A DNA stretch of 64,000 nucleotides from Methylobacterium sp. (GTDB lineage: Bacteria > Pseudomonadota > Alphaproteobacteria > Rhizobiales > Beijerinckiaceae). Shown one piece after another: positions 62,524-64,000 of this stretch; positions within the stretch are counted from its first letter, which is position 1; each line of letters opens with the position of its first letter. The position numbers and the translations under genes were made by a program. The notes under the pieces were generated by a model. The model saw only the letters and a program-made list of their open reading frames with translations. It was not told where the DNA came from and ran no database searches. The DNA lies in NCBI RefSeq assembly GCF_019745455.1, contig NZ_JAIETD010000042.1, positions 1-64,000 on the forward strand. Direction: 5' to 3'.

Positions 62524-62721
62524 ATGCGCAAGCCAGTCAAGCCCGGCGACAAGGACGTTCCGAATGCTGGCAGTACGAAGGAAGGAGGGGCTCTCGGCAA
62601 CATCGACGAGCTGACAGGACATCCGGGCAAGGGAACGTCCGGTCCGACGTTGAGGGAATCCGAGAACGGTGATCCCTCAAAGGGTGTTCAGCCGGGAAGG
62701 CCTTCGGAAGGCAAAGTCTGA
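62524..62721 (+). CDS. Small hydrophilic protein, likely stress-induced
   Basis: A 65-residue, highly polar protein with no hydrophobic segment, rich in Gly, Pro, Lys, Glu and Ser (KPGDKDVPNAGSTKEGGALG, then NIDELTGHPGKGTSGP). The composition suggests a disordered, stress-type protein. The ATG has a strong GGAGGAA site and an EcfG-type promoter lies just upstream, so induction by the general stress response is likely. The function is unknown. Confidence 0.7.
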   Translation: MRKPVKPGDKDVPNAGSTKEGGALGNIDELTGHPGKGTSGPTLRESENGDPSKGVQPGRPSEGKV

Positions 62722-62858
62722 CGCTTTCGGAGCTCGCAATTCCGGGGTGCAACGACCCCATCCGAGTTGCTGAACGATCGATCTTCTTGCTTCTTGAGGG
62801 CGACGCAAAATCGTCATCGTGATCACGCGCCAGAAACCCGTCCCTCGCGCGCCTCGAT

Positions 62859-63245
62859 CTATTGCTGCCTATTGATCGGTAAGAGGCGCGCGATCCGAAC
62901 GGCAAGTTCTTCTGGAATGAAGGGTTTTACGAGGTAGTCGCTCGCGCCTGCGTTCAGGGCGCCGACGATGTCCTGTTCGAGCTTCCTCGAGGTCAGCATC
63001 ACCACCAGGGTTTTGGCGGTCCGCGGGGTCGTCTTGATCTGCCGCAGCAGTTCGAAGCCGTTGATGCCCGGCATCATCGCATCGAGGACGACGAGGTCTG
63101 GAGCTTCGGTCTCGATCACCTTGAGTGCCTCGCTGCCGTCGGAGGCCGTGATCACGTTGTAGCCGCGGCTCTTCAGCTTCAGATTGATGATCGAGCGCGT
63201 GATCGTGTCGTCGTCCGCGACGACGACGAGGGGGGCAGCGGACAT
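62859..63245 (-). CDS. CheY-like single-domain response regulator
   Basis: A 128-residue receiver-only protein with the acidic pair (VVADDDTITR), phosphoacceptor Asp in LVVLDAMMPGINGFELL, the Thr/Ser in VMLTSRK and Lys in DYLVKPF. It has no output domain, so it acts by binding a partner (motor, kinase or phosphorelay). It is next to the partial sensor gene at the window end, on the opposite strand. Confidence 0.9.
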   Translation of the reverse strand: MSAAPLVVVADDDTITRSIINLKLKSRGYNVITASDGSEALKVIETEAPDLVVLDAMMPGINGFELLRQIKTTPRTAKTLVVMLTSRKLEQDIVGALNAGASDYLVKPFIPEELAVRIARLLPINRQQ

Positions 63246-63600
63246 CGTAAGCCTCTTGGCTGAGTGTTGGGAAGAGCGTGTCGCGGATCACCGCGTCGTC
63301 GTTCCGATACGAGCCGAAGATTCTCTATGCCCGGTTAAAGGATCACGGAAACACTTGTGAGAGTTCAGGGCACCCTCGTGGCGAAACGGTCACGAGGGTG
63401 TCAACGTTTGATCCCGGTCGGTGAGATGGATAACGTTCGATTGCTGGGCCAATTACTCTTGGCGCTCAAAACAATATCCCGAGATATCTTTCGTTGCGTG
63501 AGTGGCTGAAACGCCGATCTGGCTTTCCAAACTGCCCAAGTAGCGAAAAACTAAGGATTCTCCTGTCTGATCATGGTCCATCAGTTTCAGGACCGTTCGC
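63246..63600. other. Divergent intergenic region with a 10-bp palindrome
   Basis: 355 bases between the CheY-like gene and the sensor gene. It holds a perfect inverted repeat, CACCCTCGTG at 63371-63380 and CACGAGGGTG at 63391-63400, with a 10-base loop. There is no T tract, so it is more likely an operator than a terminator. Nothing else is recognised. Confidence 0.45.
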
Positions 63601-64000
63601 GTGCGACAGGGCCCCATCAGCTTGCGGGCGCTGCTCGCCTCGGTCTTCGGGATCCTTGCCCTCGCCCTGACATTCTGCGTCAGCCTTACGGCCGAGCGCA
63701 TGGCGGCCGCACAACTTCGCGAACAGATCGGGCATGAGCTGTCGGGATACGCCGAGCATCTGCGCGACCGGCTCGATGCCGTGATGCACGACAACCTGCT
63801 GCTCGTGAGGACGCTTGCCACGATGGGCGAGAGCGTCTCGGCGACTTCGGCGACCTGGCGCAAATGGATCGATACGGTTCAGGCCGAGCACAAGGAATAT
63901 GCCTGGCTCGGCTTCGTCGATCCCGACGGCTTGGTCCTGGCGAGTTCGGGAGGGCTCCTCGAAGGAAAAAGCGTGCGCGAGCGGCCTTGGTTTCGCGGAG
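63601..64000 (+). CDS. Membrane sensor protein, N-terminal part (runs off window)
   Basis: The first 133 codons are present; the gene continues beyond the window. A hydrophobic helix (SLRALLASVFGILALALTFCVSLT, about residues 7-30) is followed by a Cache-like periplasmic region: helix to about residue 75, then WRKWIDTVQAEHKEYAWLGF and VDPDGLVLASSGGLLEGKSV, the second of which is the typical first half of a dCache sensor, ending RERPWFRG. It is probably a histidine kinase, chemoreceptor or diguanylate cyclase; the output domain is outside. GTG at 63601 with AGGA upstream is the first available start in frame. Confidence 0.7.
   Translation, partial: MRQGPISLRALLASVFGILALALTFCVSLTAERMAAAQLREQIGHELSGYAEHLRDRLDAVMHDNLLLVRTLATMGESVSATSATWRKWIDTVQAEHKEYAWLGFVDPDGLVLASSGGLLEGKSVRERPWFRG

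Noticed and set aside
1..64000. CRISPR array, rRNA operon or intact insertion sequence
   Set aside because: I looked for regular repeats with spacers, rRNA sequence and transposase motifs on both strands and saw none.

Overview
The window is GC-rich, tightly packed bacterial chromosome that looks like an alphaproteobacterium of the order Hyphomicrobiales (Rhizobiales), most probably a Methylobacterium-like member. The evidence is the rhizobial-type flagellar gene order (flgB-flgC-fliE-flgG-flgA-flgI-motE-flgH-fliL-fliP), the rhizobial-specific genes motC, motE and the FtcR/Rem-type flagellar regulator, an HWE-type histidine kinase, and two sequences matching the EcfG general-stress promoter. 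I see no rRNA operon, CRISPR array or intact transposase. The taxonomic placement is inference from gene content, not from a marker-gene comparison.

Layout. 1-8348: an exported Mn-type superoxide dismutase, a secreted protein of unknown function, an NnrU-like membrane protein, an Hpt-like protein, a cardiolipin-synthase-type phospholipase D, an endonuclease/exonuclease/phosphatase-fold enzyme and a heparinase II/III-like protein. 8646-22234: one long plus-strand flagellar operon (rod, P- and L-ring, FliL, FliP, MS-ring FliF, a FliH-like protein, MotB, MotC, FliK, a muramidase). 22254-28537: minus-strand flagellar genes (regulator ftcR; motA, fliM, a small membrane protein, fliN, fliG, flhB, an unknown protein). 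28612-32972: an EnvZ-like kinase, a ComF phosphoribosyltransferase, and a six-helix chemoreceptor with a small partner gene. 33059-38491: an RNA-centred stretch with a SUV3-like helicase, a 30-residue membrane protein, a GNAT remnant, an Rmf-like gene behind a strong 5' hairpin, and the HrpB helicase. 38698-50083: small secreted protein, MutS, acyl-CoA dehydrogenase plus NodS-like methyltransferase, HWE kinase, AmpG-like permease, EcsC protein, M17 aminopeptidase, TPR lipoprotein and ankyrin protein.

50124-53683 is a 3.6-kb islet inserted at the 3' end of tRNA-Thr(GGT). It is bounded by a 29-bp direct repeat and holds a methyltransferase, a secreted protein with three C-terminal repeats, a probable truncated ORF and a frameshifted ORF; I find no integrase. 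After it come penicillin-binding protein 1C, a membrane protein, an ETFB-type lysine methyltransferase overlapping a glycosyltransferase, and topoisomerase IB. The right end is a signalling cluster: a LuxR-type regulator with a degenerate receiver, a canonical LuxR-type response regulator, tRNA-Arg(ACG), a small hydrophilic stress-type protein, a CheY-like regulator, and the start of a membrane sensor that runs off the window.

How it works together: the flagellar genes encode the basal-body core, part of the export gate, the C-ring and the complete stator set, together with their own master regulator. Filament and hook genes and flhA, fliQ, fliR, fliI and flgF are not in this window. The two EcfG-type promoters precede topoisomerase IB and the small hydrophilic protein, suggesting both belong to the general stress response.
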